From Candidatus Methanomassiliicoccus intestinalis Issoire-Mx1 (GTDB lineage Archaea; Thermoplasmatota; Thermoplasmata; Methanomassiliicoccales; Methanomassiliicoccaceae): 64,000 nt of DNA. Location of the stretch: positions 1,426,001 to 1,490,000 of the forward strand of contig NC_021353.1 in the NCBI RefSeq assembly GCF_000404225.1. Reading direction: 5' to 3'. Under the pieces are notes generated by a model that worked only from the letters and a program-made list of their open reading frames with translations, had not been told where the DNA came from and did not search any database. Below are positions 17,873 to 26,468 of this stretch, one piece after another (position 1 is the stretch's first letter; every line of letters begins with the position of its first letter). The translations under genes and the position numbers were made by a program.

Positions 17873-18276
17873 TGGTTAAAAAGAAAGTTAAGCTAAAATT
17901 TGTACCGGGACAAGCTAATGAGCCCATTACATACGTTCTTGTGAAAGATTACAATTTGAGATTCAACATACTTCAGGCTAAAATAATAGACGGCGGAGGA
18001 AAACTTCTCTTAGAAATAGAAGGAGAAGAAAAATGCATTGGTGCCGGCCTAAAATACCTTCGCGACCGCGGAGTTTCTGTGAAAGAAGTATGCGACTTCG
18101 TGTCCAAAGATGAAATGAAATGTACAAACTGTGGATTATGCGTTTCGATCTGTCCTGCTGAAGCAATAGATATGGACAGAGATACCTGGGTTGTCAAATT
18201 CAACACCGAAAAATGCATAGGCTGCTTTCTGTGTGTTGAAGCCTGCCCCCTGAACGCAATGGTTCTAAAAATATGA
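17872..18276 (+). CDS. NIL-domain ferredoxin, partner of the aspartate semialdehyde sulfurtransferase
   Basis: A 134-residue protein homologous to Methanosarcina MA1822. Residues 1-75 form a NIL domain (ligand-binding, ACT-like). Residues about 80-134 carry two 4Fe-4S clusters: CTNCGLCVSICPAEAIDM and CIGCFLCVEACPLNAM. It is thought to pass electrons for reductive sulfur transfer onto aspartate semialdehyde. ATG 17872 shares a base with the previous stop, and ATGA links it to the next gene. Confidence 0.92.
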   Translation: MVKKKVKLKFVPGQANEPITYVLVKDYNLRFNILQAKIIDGGGKLLLEIEGEEKCIGAGLKYLRDRGVSVKEVCDFVSKDEMKCTNCGLCVSICPAEAIDMDRDTWVVKFNTEKCIGCFLCVEACPLNAMVLKI

Positions 18277-18986
18277 TAATTCATAAACATTTTGAAGTGG
18301 AAGAGACTGCTGTTACGATCATCTGTGATGAAGAATATGTCTCATCCATTCAAAATTCAATTTTTGATTCTAGAGAAATAATCAAACAATGCATAATGGA
18401 TTTTCCTGAGTTCCAGTGGTCACTAGAGCCTTTGGAAGTTAGCGGTGAAGAGATTATTATAAAAATGTGCAAAGCCGCAAAAAAAGCAGGGGTTGGGCCA
18501 ATGGCCGCCGTGGCGGGTGCAATTGCAGAGAAAGCGGTTCAGACCGCAATGGATGAAGGGTCAAGACACTGCATAGTTGAGAATGGCGGCGACATTGCAA
18601 TGGTTTTAGAAAAACCAGTAAATATCGGAATATTCGCACCTGCGCTTAAGGATGTGGGCTTTCACATCGATCCAGTAAATCAGATCTTAGGAATGTGTAC
18701 ATCCTCTGCCAGCATAGGGCCGTCCATATCATTCGGCGTATCGGATGCATCAGTGGTCATATCGAATGATGTGTGTCTTGCTGATGCATGCGCTACAAGA
18801 TTAGGAAATTTAGTAACATCCGATGAAGAAGATGTGATAAAAAAAGCAATGGATATAGTATGCAGCATTGATGGAGTCGATGGCGCCTTTGTAGCAGTAA
18901 ATTCAAAAATCGCAATGAAGGGAGTTCTTCCACAATTGTGCAGAGTTCGCTTTGATGAATCGTCAATAACTAAAATTGAATTTTAG
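18273..18986 (+). CDS. UPF0280 (COG2122) protein, ApbE-like, linked to homocysteine synthesis
   Basis: A 237-residue member of the UPF0280 family, the Methanosarcina MA1715 type found with the homocysteine genes. GVGPMAAVAGAIAEKAVQTAMDEG and HCIVENGGDIAM are the conserved family blocks; the fold is related to ApbE flavin transferases. A role in sulfur handling for homocysteine is suggested by context and published genetics on the family; the reaction is unknown. It ends the 10.8-kb aro-asd-homocysteine operon with TAG immediately followed by TAA. Confidence 0.88.
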   Translation: MIIHKHFEVEETAVTIICDEEYVSSIQNSIFDSREIIKQCIMDFPEFQWSLEPLEVSGEEIIIKMCKAAKKAGVGPMAAVAGAIAEKAVQTAMDEGSRHCIVENGGDIAMVLEKPVNIGIFAPALKDVGFHIDPVNQILGMCTSSASIGPSISFGVSDASVVISNDVCLADACATRLGNLVTSDEEDVIKKAMDIVCSIDGVDGAFVAVNSKIAMKGVLPQLCRVRFDESSITKIEF

Positions 18987-19024
18987 TAAAAAAACTATAA
19001 AGATACGAAACATATACACGACAG

Positions 19025-20515
19025 ATGTCCAAATCTGCAAAAGGAATAATTGCGATAATCATAATTTTACTAGTAATTTGCATATTGGTGTACCCAGCAC
19101 TATCTGATGAGGTATCAGATAACGAGGGATCAAAAGAGTATGAAGTTACATTTATCAATGGAAATGCCGAATATTTTAGGATAAATATTGATCCTGCTCA
19201 CCCAACAATCGGGAACAATATGCCAAGTGCACCTTCATCCGAAAACGGTATGATCTTTGTAGGATGGAATACTAAAACTGACGGATCTGGCAATAATGTA
19301 ACCTCAGACACTCAGATCAATAAAGATATTACAGTATTCGCAGTTTGGACAATCGAAGAAGAGAATGACAGAACCGGATTTACTTCTACATCAAGTCAGT
19401 CATACAAGATAGATGACAAGACAGTAGAGATAGTCTTGGGAGATCTATACCCAATTCCAAAGGTAGAAGAAGTCACGGTGATTGTGTATGACCCTGAAAC
19501 TGGAAAACAGTGCAGAGGATCACTTGGCGGATCTGAATATACACTGTCATTTGATAATGTGCGGGTAAGCTTTCAGGACACAGATAATGATGGATTAATG
19601 GATTCCAATGAAAAACTGACATTTGAAGCAGACAATGGGTTAACTGCCGGAATATGGAATATTGAATTGGATTATGAGAATTATAAAAACGGAAATAACC
19701 AATTCCATTTTCACATATTCGAGAATGGTGAAGAAAGCTATCCTGAAAATGTAAGAGTTAATTTCCTAGACGTTGGGCAGGCCGATTCCGCATTAATATT
19801 CACATCAGACAACAAAACAATCCTGATTGATGCTGGAGTCCCTTTGAATAAGAAAACAGAATATGCTCCAAAGCTTATTGAGCAGTTAAAAAATTACCAC
19901 GTAGAAAAGATAGATGCCATGATACTGACGCATCCGGATTACGATCACATTGCGGGTGCAGAAGCAGTTTTAGATGAGTATGATGTTTTGAGTGTATACA
20001 TGTGCAAAAAAACAGCTAAGAGTGCAACATATACCAATCTGCTAAGCGCAATAGATCAAGAAGGCTGTGAAAAGCACATAGGAGATTTTTCAGCTGGGGA
20101 TTATTTAAATTTAAGTACCACTGAAAATTTCAGAGTGTTATCTGTAGACAGCAAAACAAAGAATGATGCTAATTCAGCAAGCATCGTCATACGAATGAGT
20201 TGCGAATCGCATTCATTCTTATTTACCGGTGATGCTCCAGATAATGTTGAAATGGAGATGCTGCAGAGCTATTCGGATGAACTTGATACTGACATACTTA
20301 AAGTGGGCCATCACGGATCTAAATCATCAAGTTCCAGTGATTTCCTACAGGCTGTTACACCATCCATATCCGTAATATCATGTGGCAAGGATAATTCATA
20401 TGGGCATCCGCACGAAGAAGCATTAGAAAGATTGAACACATATTCAGAAGAGGTCGTTAGGATAGATATCTCTGGAGCTTACAGCTACACATCATCTGGA
20501 AAGATCATTGACTGA
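19025..20515 (+). CDS. Membrane-anchored ComEC-like metallo-beta-lactamase with InlB-type repeat
   Basis: A 496-residue protein. Residues 7-26 are a single membrane anchor or uncleaved signal. Residues 38-110 resemble an InlB/Listeria-Bacteroides repeat (GWNTKTDGSG and TVFAVW). Residues 120-240 are beta-rich and include a calcium-loop-like DTDNDGLMDSNE. Residues 243-495 are a metallo-beta-lactamase domain of the ComEC/Rec2 C-terminal type: NFLDVGQADSALI, the metal motif THPDYDHIAG (302-311), TGDAP and VGHHGSKSSSS. The DNA-channel part of ComEC is missing, so it is probably an extracellular hydrolase, perhaps a nuclease or phosphodiesterase. ACTATAAAG about 30 bp upstream and no ribosome site suggest a leaderless transcript. 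Confidence 0.85.
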   Translation: MSKSAKGIIAIIIILLVICILVYPALSDEVSDNEGSKEYEVTFINGNAEYFRINIDPAHPTIGNNMPSAPSSENGMIFVGWNTKTDGSGNNVTSDTQINKDITVFAVWTIEEENDRTGFTSTSSQSYKIDDKTVEIVLGDLYPIPKVEEVTVIVYDPETGKQCRGSLGGSEYTLSFDNVRVSFQDTDNDGLMDSNEKLTFEADNGLTAGIWNIELDYENYKNGNNQFHFHIFENGEESYPENVRVNFLDVGQADSALIFTSDNKTILIDAGVPLNKKTEYAPKLIEQLKNYHVEKIDAMILTHPDYDHIAGAEAVLDEYDVLSVYMCKKTAKSATYTNLLSAIDQEGCEKHIGDFSAGDYLNLSTTENFRVLSVDSKTKNDANSASIVIRMSCESHSFLFTGDAPDNVEMEMLQSYSDELDTDILKVGHHGSKSSSSSDFLQAVTPSISVISCGKDNSYGHPHEEALERLNTYSEEVVRIDISGAYSYTSSGKIID

Positions 20516-20593
20516 GAAATACTCAACAGAACAATGCCGTATACTATCCGTATTTATGATGAAAATACAGCTGTAACCAGCTAGGCAAGATTC

Positions 20594-20621
20594 TTAATAT
20601 ATGGGAGCAATGATTGCCCCC
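20594..20621 (+). promoter_or_regulatory. his operon promoter with embedded palindrome
   Basis: A TATA box (TTAATATAT, about 20594-20602) is followed by the inverted repeat GGGAGCAAT-g-ATTGCCCCC (20603-20621; one mismatch, a possible G-U pair). Transcription should begin near 20623, 20 bp before the hisG ATG at 20643. The repeat thus covers the region between TATA and start, the same layout as at the aro operon but a different sequence. Confidence 0.5.
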
Positions 20622-20642
20622 ACATATATACTGGTGAATCAG

Positions 20643-21506
20643 ATGCCCATCAAACTGGCTGTACCAAACAAAGGACGATTAAATGAGCGCTCATTAGAGA
20701 TGCTGAAGCGTGCTGGGTTAGAGATAGAAAACGGGGGAGACAGACTTCTCTTTGCATCTGTTAAAAATGGAAATTTCTCTGTTCTATTTCTAAGAGCTCA
20801 AGATATAGTGCGGTTTGTGCAAACCGGTGCGGTCGATGCAGGCATTACTGGTTGGGATCTTGTTCTAGAAAACGGCAATGGGGTAGAACTTGTAAGGGAA
20901 ATGGGGTTCGGAAAATGCAGGCTTTCAGTAGCTGTTCCCGAGTCCTCAGGAATTAACTCTCTTGAAGACATTGCCGATGGTTCCAGGGTTGCGACTTCAT
21001 TTCCCAATATGACGAAACAGTTCTTCGAAAGTATAGGTAAAAAAGTAGAAATCGCAGTCATCTCCGGAGCTGCTGAAGTAATGCCACGCATGGGTGTGGC
21101 TGATTTTATTACAGATTTGGTATCAAGCGGGAGCACTTTAAAAAGCAACAATCTCAGAGAACTAGCAGTTATCTCAGATTCTCAGGCCGTTTTGATAGCA
21201 TCTAAAAACCTACACTCTGAAAAAATGAAGGAACTGGAAGAGCTTGCCAACGCGCTTGAAAGTGTAGAAATTGCTGAACATAAAAAGTACCTGATGGCAG
21301 ACGTGCCGGTGGCTGTATTGGACGAGGTGAGAACATTTTTACCCGGAATAGACGGCCCAACCGTCATGAATATCGCAGGGAGAGATGATGTTGTGGCAAT
21401 TCATGTTGTTATTGATAAATCACAGATATATAATACAGTAAACAAACTCAAAAAGCTTGGAGCTTCAGGCATATTAATCGTACCAATTGACAGGATGGTG
21501 CCGTAA
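20643..21506 (+). CDS. hisG: ATP phosphoribosyltransferase, long form
   Basis: A protein of about 287 residues catalysing the first, committed step of histidine synthesis (ATP + PRPP). The start MPIKLAVPNKGRLNERSLEML is canonical. ITGWDLVLENG and the PRPP-binding region ADFITDLVSSGSTL follow. The C-terminal ACT-like domain (IDGPTVMNIAGRDD, then LKKLGASGILIVPIDRMV) marks the histidine-inhibited long form. The frame extends to 20601, but ATG 20643 has GGTGA five bases upstream and lies downstream of the predicted transcription start. Confidence 0.95.
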   Translation: MPIKLAVPNKGRLNERSLEMLKRAGLEIENGGDRLLFASVKNGNFSVLFLRAQDIVRFVQTGAVDAGITGWDLVLENGNGVELVREMGFGKCRLSVAVPESSGINSLEDIADGSRVATSFPNMTKQFFESIGKKVEIAVISGAAEVMPRMGVADFITDLVSSGSTLKSNNLRELAVISDSQAVLIASKNLHSEKMKELEELANALESVEIAEHKKYLMADVPVAVLDEVRTFLPGIDGPTVMNIAGRDDVVAIHVVIDKSQIYNTVNKLKKLGASGILIVPIDRMVP

Positions 21507-22549
21507 TGGAAGAATTGCGTCGAAGCACTGTAAGAGATCTAGAATTATATTATAATCCAAAGGTAAAAGCCATCAGGATGGATACATCAGTAAATGTAGT
21601 TGGACCCAACCCGGCAGTGAAAAAAGTACTTGAAGAGTGTATGGACATGGAAGTTAATCAATACCCGTCTCCATACTCTGATGATCTGCGTAAAGCATTG
21701 GCTGAAAGATATAATTTAGAGGCAGACAATTTCGTTGTAGGAAATGGATCTGATGAACTTCTGGATGTATCATTTAAATCATTTTTAGAATCCGGTGACG
21801 TTGTTGTCGCCCCACACCCGTCATATGTACTGCACAGCTTCTTCGTAAAGATAAACGGAGGATGTTTCGAAACTGTTGACTTACTCCCGGGATTCCAACT
21901 GGACGTAGATGGAATGCTAGAAAAGAAGAGTAAAATGATTATTCTGTGTACTCCAAATAATCCAACATCCAATTGTTTCAAAAGAGCTGATGTGAAAAGA
22001 CTGATCGAAGAATATGATCGCCCGATAATCGTGGATGAAGCATATACCGAGTACACTTCAGAAGAGTATCTCTCATACGTAAATGAATTTGATAACCTGA
22101 TAGTAACCAGAACTTTTTCAAAAGCATACGGGCTTGCTGGCATGAGAATCGGATATCTTGCAGCCAATAAGAAATTGGCAACCATGATGCAAAAGGTAAA
22201 AATTCCATATTCATTGAATAAGATAAGCGAAGCCGTGGCGATCGCAGCACTTCAGAACACAGAATATTTAGAAAAAGGTCAGAAGATTGTAAAGGAACAG
22301 CGCGAAAAACTATCCAACGGACTAAGAGAACTCGGATTTGAAGTATTCCCGTCTGATGGGAACTTCATTATGTTTAGAGTTAAAGTACCTTCTGATGAGT
22401 TTGTGTCAAGACTGGCTGCAAAGGGGATTTTGATTCGTGACTTTGGAAAACGCAGAATGCTTGAAAACTGTGTACGGACCACAATCGGAACAGAAGAATT
22501 GAATGAACTGCTCTTGAGTAAAATAAAAGAGGTGAACGAAGAGTGGTAG
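21506..22549 (+). CDS. hisC: Histidinol-phosphate aminotransferase
   Basis: A 347-residue PLP enzyme of fold type I that makes histidinol phosphate from imidazole acetol phosphate. Motifs are NQYPSPYSDDLRKALAERY, GNGSDELLDV, CTPNNPTSN, VDEAYTEY, the PLP lysine in TRTFSKAYGLAGMRIGY, and a C-terminal arginine in RTTIGTEEL. One of few genes here ending in TAG; reading through would add only five residues after that codon before TAA at 22565. Confidence 0.95.
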   Translation: MEELRRSTVRDLELYYNPKVKAIRMDTSVNVVGPNPAVKKVLEECMDMEVNQYPSPYSDDLRKALAERYNLEADNFVVGNGSDELLDVSFKSFLESGDVVVAPHPSYVLHSFFVKINGGCFETVDLLPGFQLDVDGMLEKKSKMIILCTPNNPTSNCFKRADVKRLIEEYDRPIIVDEAYTEYTSEEYLSYVNEFDNLIVTRTFSKAYGLAGMRIGYLAANKKLATMMQKVKIPYSLNKISEAVAIAALQNTEYLEKGQKIVKEQREKLSNGLRELGFEVFPSDGNFIMFRVKVPSDEFVSRLAAKGILIRDFGKRRMLENCVRTTIGTEELNELLLSKIKEVNEEW

Positions 22550-23208
22550 AGATTCGCCGTTCAGTAAAATATCCCGAATCCAATGACTCATATAGAATCG
22601 GCCAAAGGCCGAAGGTAAAAGTGTCCATTGTTGACTATGGGGTTGGAAATCTGCATTCAATAAGAAAAGCACTTGAATTAGCTGGTGCAAGACCTGTTAT
22701 AGAATCAAATGTTAGAAATCTTTTGGATTCAGAAGTGATGATCTTTCCGGGTGTTGGAGCGTTTGATCCTGCAGCCGCGAAGCTAGAACCATACAGAGAA
22801 ATAATATTAGACAGATTGAACGCTGGTACACCCTGTTTAGGAATCTGCATCGGGACCCATATATTATTCGAAGAAAGTGAAGAAGGATCAATACCTGGGA
22901 TAGGATTTATGAAAGGCAGAGTAGAGAAGATTCATGGTGAAAAAATTCCTCACATGGGATGGAATAAAGTAACAACAGAAGACAAATATTTCACAGATGT
23001 AGAATCACCATATTTCTATTTTGCACATTCATATAGGGCCAATCCAGAAGAAGATATCATCAAAGGAACTACTGAATATTATGAAACGTTTCCATCAATA
23101 ATGAGAAAGAAGAACACTGTAGCTGTACAGTTTCATCCAGAAAAGAGCGGAGCTTCTGGTGCTATATTTCTAAAAAATTTTGTAAAGTTCATTGAGGAAA
23201 AATTATGA
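22543..23208 (+). CDS. hisH: Imidazole glycerol phosphate synthase, glutamine amidotransferase subunit
   Basis: A class I glutaminase that feeds ammonia to HisF. The nucleophile cysteine is in GICIGTHILFEES, and the His-Glu pair in VQFHPEKSGASG. The frame from GTG 22543 has GAGGTGA seven bases upstream and gives 221 residues with about 26 extra N-terminal residues. The family normally starts at VSIVDYGVGNLHSI, corresponding to GTG 22621. Both starts are plausible; the ribosome site favours the longer. Confidence 0.93.
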   Translation: MVEIRRSVKYPESNDSYRIGQRPKVKVSIVDYGVGNLHSIRKALELAGARPVIESNVRNLLDSEVMIFPGVGAFDPAAAKLEPYREIILDRLNAGTPCLGICIGTHILFEESEEGSIPGIGFMKGRVEKIHGEKIPHMGWNKVTTEDKYFTDVESPYFYFAHSYRANPEEDIIKGTTEYYETFPSIMRKKNTVAVQFHPEKSGASGAIFLKNFVKFIEEKL

Positions 23209-23912
23209 TTGTAATCCCAGCAGTTGATATCCTCGGAGGAAGAGCTGTCCAATTGGTAGGCGGGAAACCAGGAACAGAAAAAATCAGTCTGCCTGATCCG
23301 TGGAGTGTCGCAAAATCCTGGGAAGATAAGGGAGCAGAACGTCTGCATGTTGTAGACTTGGATGCTGCTATGAGCAACGGCGATAACCTATCTGCGATTT
23401 CATCAATAGTTGATCATACAAATGTACAGATCGAAGTCGGCGGGGGCATAAGAACTACAGAAAAAGCAGAGTCGCTGCTAGAACTAGGCGTTGATATCGT
23501 AGTTGGAACCCGCGCAGTTATGGACATTAAATGGCTGAAAGATCTAGCAGATTCATACCCATACCGCGTCATTCTGGCATTGGACGTTAAGAAAGGAATG
23601 ATCCAGGTAAAAGGGTGGAAAGAATCCTCACCAGAATCATTAGAAAGTATTCTCAGAAACACGTCAGAGCTGCCGTTAAAAGGTGTACTGCACACTAATG
23701 TTGATGTAGAGGGTCAGAACAAGGGCATAAATGTAGAAGAGACTGAGAGTTTTAGAGCTATGTGCCCTCATCCAATCATCGAATCTGGCGGCATTTCAAG
23801 CAAGTCGGATATAGCCCTGTTAGAAAAGATCGGCATAGAATTTGCAGTGGTTGGAATGGCGATATACACAGGCGCCATAATGCCAGAAGATATATGGAGG
23901 AAACAAAAATGA
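23205..23912 (+). CDS. hisA: ProFAR isomerase
   Basis: A 235-residue TIM-barrel isomerase converting ProFAR to PRFAR. IVIPAVDILGGRAVQL holds the catalytic Asp near the start, GGGIRTTEKAESLLELG the first phosphate site, ALDVKKG the second catalytic Asp, and ESGGISSKSD the second phosphate site. It overlaps hisH by ATGA, and its end overlaps the hisB start (ATGA). Confidence 0.94.
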   Translation: MIVIPAVDILGGRAVQLVGGKPGTEKISLPDPWSVAKSWEDKGAERLHVVDLDAAMSNGDNLSAISSIVDHTNVQIEVGGGIRTTEKAESLLELGVDIVVGTRAVMDIKWLKDLADSYPYRVILALDVKKGMIQVKGWKESSPESLESILRNTSELPLKGVLHTNVDVEGQNKGINVEETESFRAMCPHPIIESGGISSKSDIALLEKIGIEFAVVGMAIYTGAIMPEDIWRKQK

Positions 23913-24457
23913 GGGCGGCAAGTTTAAAAAGAAAAACTAAAGAGACTGATATTTCTATAAAAATTGACCTTGATGGCACAGGCGCATCTGCAGTATGCGT
24001 AGATGATCAGTTTTTCAAACATATGCTTGAAACATTCAGCAGATACAGTTCATTCGATCTCAATATAACTGCAACTGGAGATAATACGCATCATCTAATT
24101 GAAGATGTTGCTATAGCGTTGGGCAGAGCTTTTAAATCAGCGCTGGGAGAGGAACCAGTGGAGCGTGTTTCATTTTTCACACTACCAATGGATGATGCCC
24201 TAGTCATGGCATCTGTCGATATAGTGGACAGACCATGGTGTGATGCTGATTGTCCAGACGATTTATACTTACATTTCTTCCGCTCATTTTCAATGGCTTC
24301 GGGGATAACGCTGCACATATTGGTTTATCGTGGTTTCGATGATCATCACATCATCGAAGCGTCATTCAAAGCACTGGGTAAAGCCCTGAAAAATGCAGTA
24401 GTTGTTAGAAAGGACCTATTGAGCACTAAAAGTAAAGTAATTATGGAGAGTGACTGA
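23909..24457 (+). CDS. hisB: Imidazoleglycerol-phosphate dehydratase
   Basis: A 182-residue dehydratase producing imidazole acetol phosphate. HHLIEDVAIALGRAF and DDHHIIEASFKALGKAL are the two metal-binding repeats. It is a stand-alone dehydratase, without the HAD-type phosphatase domain of enterobacterial HisB; a separate PHP phosphatase gene lies downstream. The frame is open further upstream inside hisA (to 23762), but ATG 23909 gives the normal start and the ATGA overlap used throughout the operon. Confidence 0.94.
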   Translation: MRAASLKRKTKETDISIKIDLDGTGASAVCVDDQFFKHMLETFSRYSSFDLNITATGDNTHHLIEDVAIALGRAFKSALGEEPVERVSFFTLPMDDALVMASVDIVDRPWCDADCPDDLYLHFFRSFSMASGITLHILVYRGFDDHHIIEASFKALGKALKNAVVVRKDLLSTKSKVIMESD

Positions 24458-25210
24458 TTGCTTACTAAGAGAATAATACCATGCCTAGATGTTACAGATG
24501 GAAAGGTTGTGAAAGGAGTTAAATTCCAGAATCTCAAGGGAATCGGATACCCGCCAGATCTTGCTCACATGTATGAACAGCAGGGTGCTGATGAGATCAC
24601 ATTTTTAGATATTACTGCTACATCAGATGCAAGAGAAACACTTCTAAATATAGTAGAAAAAACCGCAGAAAAGATTTTTGTTCCACTGACTGTCGGCGGC
24701 GGAATCCGGTCTAAGGAGGATATGCGCGCTGCGCTAAAAGCAGGAGCAGATAAAGTGTCAATGAACAGTGCCGCAGTTCAGAATCCAGACATCATATCTG
24801 AATGTGCTGAAGAATTCGGAAGCCAATGCGTGGTAGTTGCCATTGATGCTAAAAAAGATGGAGAGTCGTGGAATGTTTACACACACGGCGGCAGAAATAA
24901 AGTAGATCTAGACTGTTTAGAGTGGGCTCAAAAAGTTGAAGATCTTGGTGCCGGAGAAATACTATTGACTAGTATGGATGCAGATGGAACAACAAATGGA
25001 TATGATTTGGAATTAACAGAAAAAATAGCGGATCAAGTAAACATACCAGTCATAGCATCTGGTGGCTGTGGCACATTGGAACATATTTACGAAGTATTTT
25101 CACAGACCAATGCCTCCGCAGCACTGGCAGCTTCCATATTCCATTACGGCACATATACTGTAAATGATGTGAAAGCATACCTTCGCGATAAAGGAGTGCT
25201 CGTGAGATGA
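24458..25210 (+). CDS. hisF: Imidazole glycerol phosphate synthase, cyclase subunit
   Basis: A 250-residue TIM barrel that closes the imidazole ring, releasing AICAR. RIIPCLDVTDGKVVKGVKF and LTSMDADGTTNGYD contain the two catalytic aspartates; TVGGGIRSKEDM and ASGGCGTLEHI are the phosphate sites. The start is TTG 24458, directly after the hisB stop, with GGAGAGTGA upstream. It overlaps hisIE by ATGA. Confidence 0.96.
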   Translation: MLTKRIIPCLDVTDGKVVKGVKFQNLKGIGYPPDLAHMYEQQGADEITFLDITATSDARETLLNIVEKTAEKIFVPLTVGGGIRSKEDMRAALKAGADKVSMNSAAVQNPDIISECAEEFGSQCVVVAIDAKKDGESWNVYTHGGRNKVDLDCLEWAQKVEDLGAGEILLTSMDADGTTNGYDLELTEKIADQVNIPVIASGGCGTLEHIYEVFSQTNASAALAASIFHYGTYTVNDVKAYLRDKGVLVR

Positions 25211-25818
25211 AATTGACTTATGATTCTAATGGGTTAATACCAGTAGTTGTTCAAGATTATCTGACCAATGAAGTTTTAATGGTGGCTTGGGCGAATGAAG
25301 AAGCATATGAAAAGATGCTCACCACTGGAAAAACACACTTCTGGTCGAGATCCCGACAAAAATTATGGATGAAAGGAGAAACATCTGGAAACGTACAGAA
25401 CATAGTCTCCATTCAGACAGACTGTGATGCTGACACACTGCTTGTAAAGGTAAAACAGACTGGCAATGCATGCCATCTTGATAAACCATCTTGCTTTGAT
25501 GAAGTGCTATATGGAAGCACCGAAAAAACAGCAGCGATAATACCTGAGCTCGTTAGAGTCATTCATGACAGAAAAGAAAATCCAAAAGAAGGCAGCTACA
25601 CAAATGCTCTTCTCAATGATGAGGATAAGGTTCTAAAAAAGGTCATAGAGGAAGCAGGTGAGGTAGCAATCGCAGGCAAAGGCAAAGACAGAGATGCACA
25701 GATTTGGGAAGCTGCTGATCTAATCTATCACCAACTTGTGATGTATGAATATTTAGGACTTCCAATGGATGAAGTCTTTGGGAAATTAACTCGCCGACAT
25801 GGGGGTTCAAAAGAATGA
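25207..25818 (+). CDS. hisIE: Bifunctional phosphoribosyl-AMP cyclohydrolase / phosphoribosyl-ATP pyrophosphatase
   Basis: A 203-residue fusion. Residues 1-105 are HisI: VLMVAWANEEAYEKML, THFWSRSRQKLWMKGETSGN, and the zinc site DCDADTLLVKVKQTGNACH. Residues 115-203 are HisE: SYTNALLNDEDKVLKKVIEEAGEVAIAG and EAADLIYHQLV. It carries out the second and third steps of histidine synthesis. Many archaea keep hisI and hisE separate. Confidence 0.95.
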   Translation: MKLTYDSNGLIPVVVQDYLTNEVLMVAWANEEAYEKMLTTGKTHFWSRSRQKLWMKGETSGNVQNIVSIQTDCDADTLLVKVKQTGNACHLDKPSCFDEVLYGSTEKTAAIIPELVRVIHDRKENPKEGSYTNALLNDEDKVLKKVIEEAGEVAIAGKGKDRDAQIWEAADLIYHQLVMYEYLGLPMDEVFGKLTRRHGGSKE

Positions 25819-26468
25819 GAATTGACTTGCATATGCATACATTTCTCAGTGACGGAGAGCTTTTACCAATAGAATTAGCAAGAAGAGCAGCGGTAATGAA
25901 CCATGAAGCAATAGCATTTACAGATCATGCATCGCTGAGCAATCTAGAAGACATAATTTCAAAATGTACAAAGGATGCAATTCTTGCTGAAGAATATGGA
26001 TTAAAGGTTCTTCCTGGAGTGGAAATTACACATGTCCCGCCGTCTAAAATTTCAGAAGTTTCTGAAAAAGCTAAAAAGATGGGGGCAAAAATTGTAGTTA
26101 TACATGGAGAAACCATATCTGAACCAGTAGCACCAGGAACAAACCATGCATCTGTTGTGTGCGAGTATGTTGATATTTTAGCTCACCCAGGATTCATTAC
26201 TGAAGACGATGCTAAATTAGCTGCAGACAATGGCATCGCTTTAGAGATTACGTCTCGACCATCTCATGCATTGACGAACGGGCATGTCGCTGCTGTAGCA
26301 AAAAAATATGGCGCAAACATGGTAGTTGATACAGATACCCACTCACCTAAAGACTTGATCACAGAAGAGAGAGCGATTCAGATTGCAATGGGGGCAGGTC
26401 TTAGCAATTCAGAAGCTGAAAAATGTGTATATGATATTCCTAAGAGTTTGGTAAGGAAATTGATATGA
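25815..26468 (+). CDS. PHP-domain phosphatase, probable histidinol-phosphatase
   Basis: A 217-residue PHP-superfamily metal hydrolase. DLHMHTFLSDGELLP carries the first metal histidines; FTDHASLSNL, VLPGVEITHVPP, HGETISEPV, LAHPGFIT and DTDTHSPKDL supply the remaining ligands in the usual order. It overlaps hisIE by ATGA and lies inside the his operon, which otherwise has no histidinol-phosphate phosphatase, so that role is the best inference. It is shorter than bacterial HisK/HisJ (about 260-280 residues). Confidence 0.85.
   Translation: MRIDLHMHTFLSDGELLPIELARRAAVMNHEAIAFTDHASLSNLEDIISKCTKDAILAEEYGLKVLPGVEITHVPPSKISEVSEKAKKMGAKIVVIHGETISEPVAPGTNHASVVCEYVDILAHPGFITEDDAKLAADNGIALEITSRPSHALTNGHVAAVAKKYGANMVVDTDTHSPKDLITEERAIQIAMGAGLSNSEAEKCVYDIPKSLVRKLI

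Noticed and set aside
23762..23908. Longer N-terminus for HisB
   Set aside because: The extra 49 residues are an out-of-frame reading of hisA; ATG 23909 gives the normal HisB start and the ATGA overlap.
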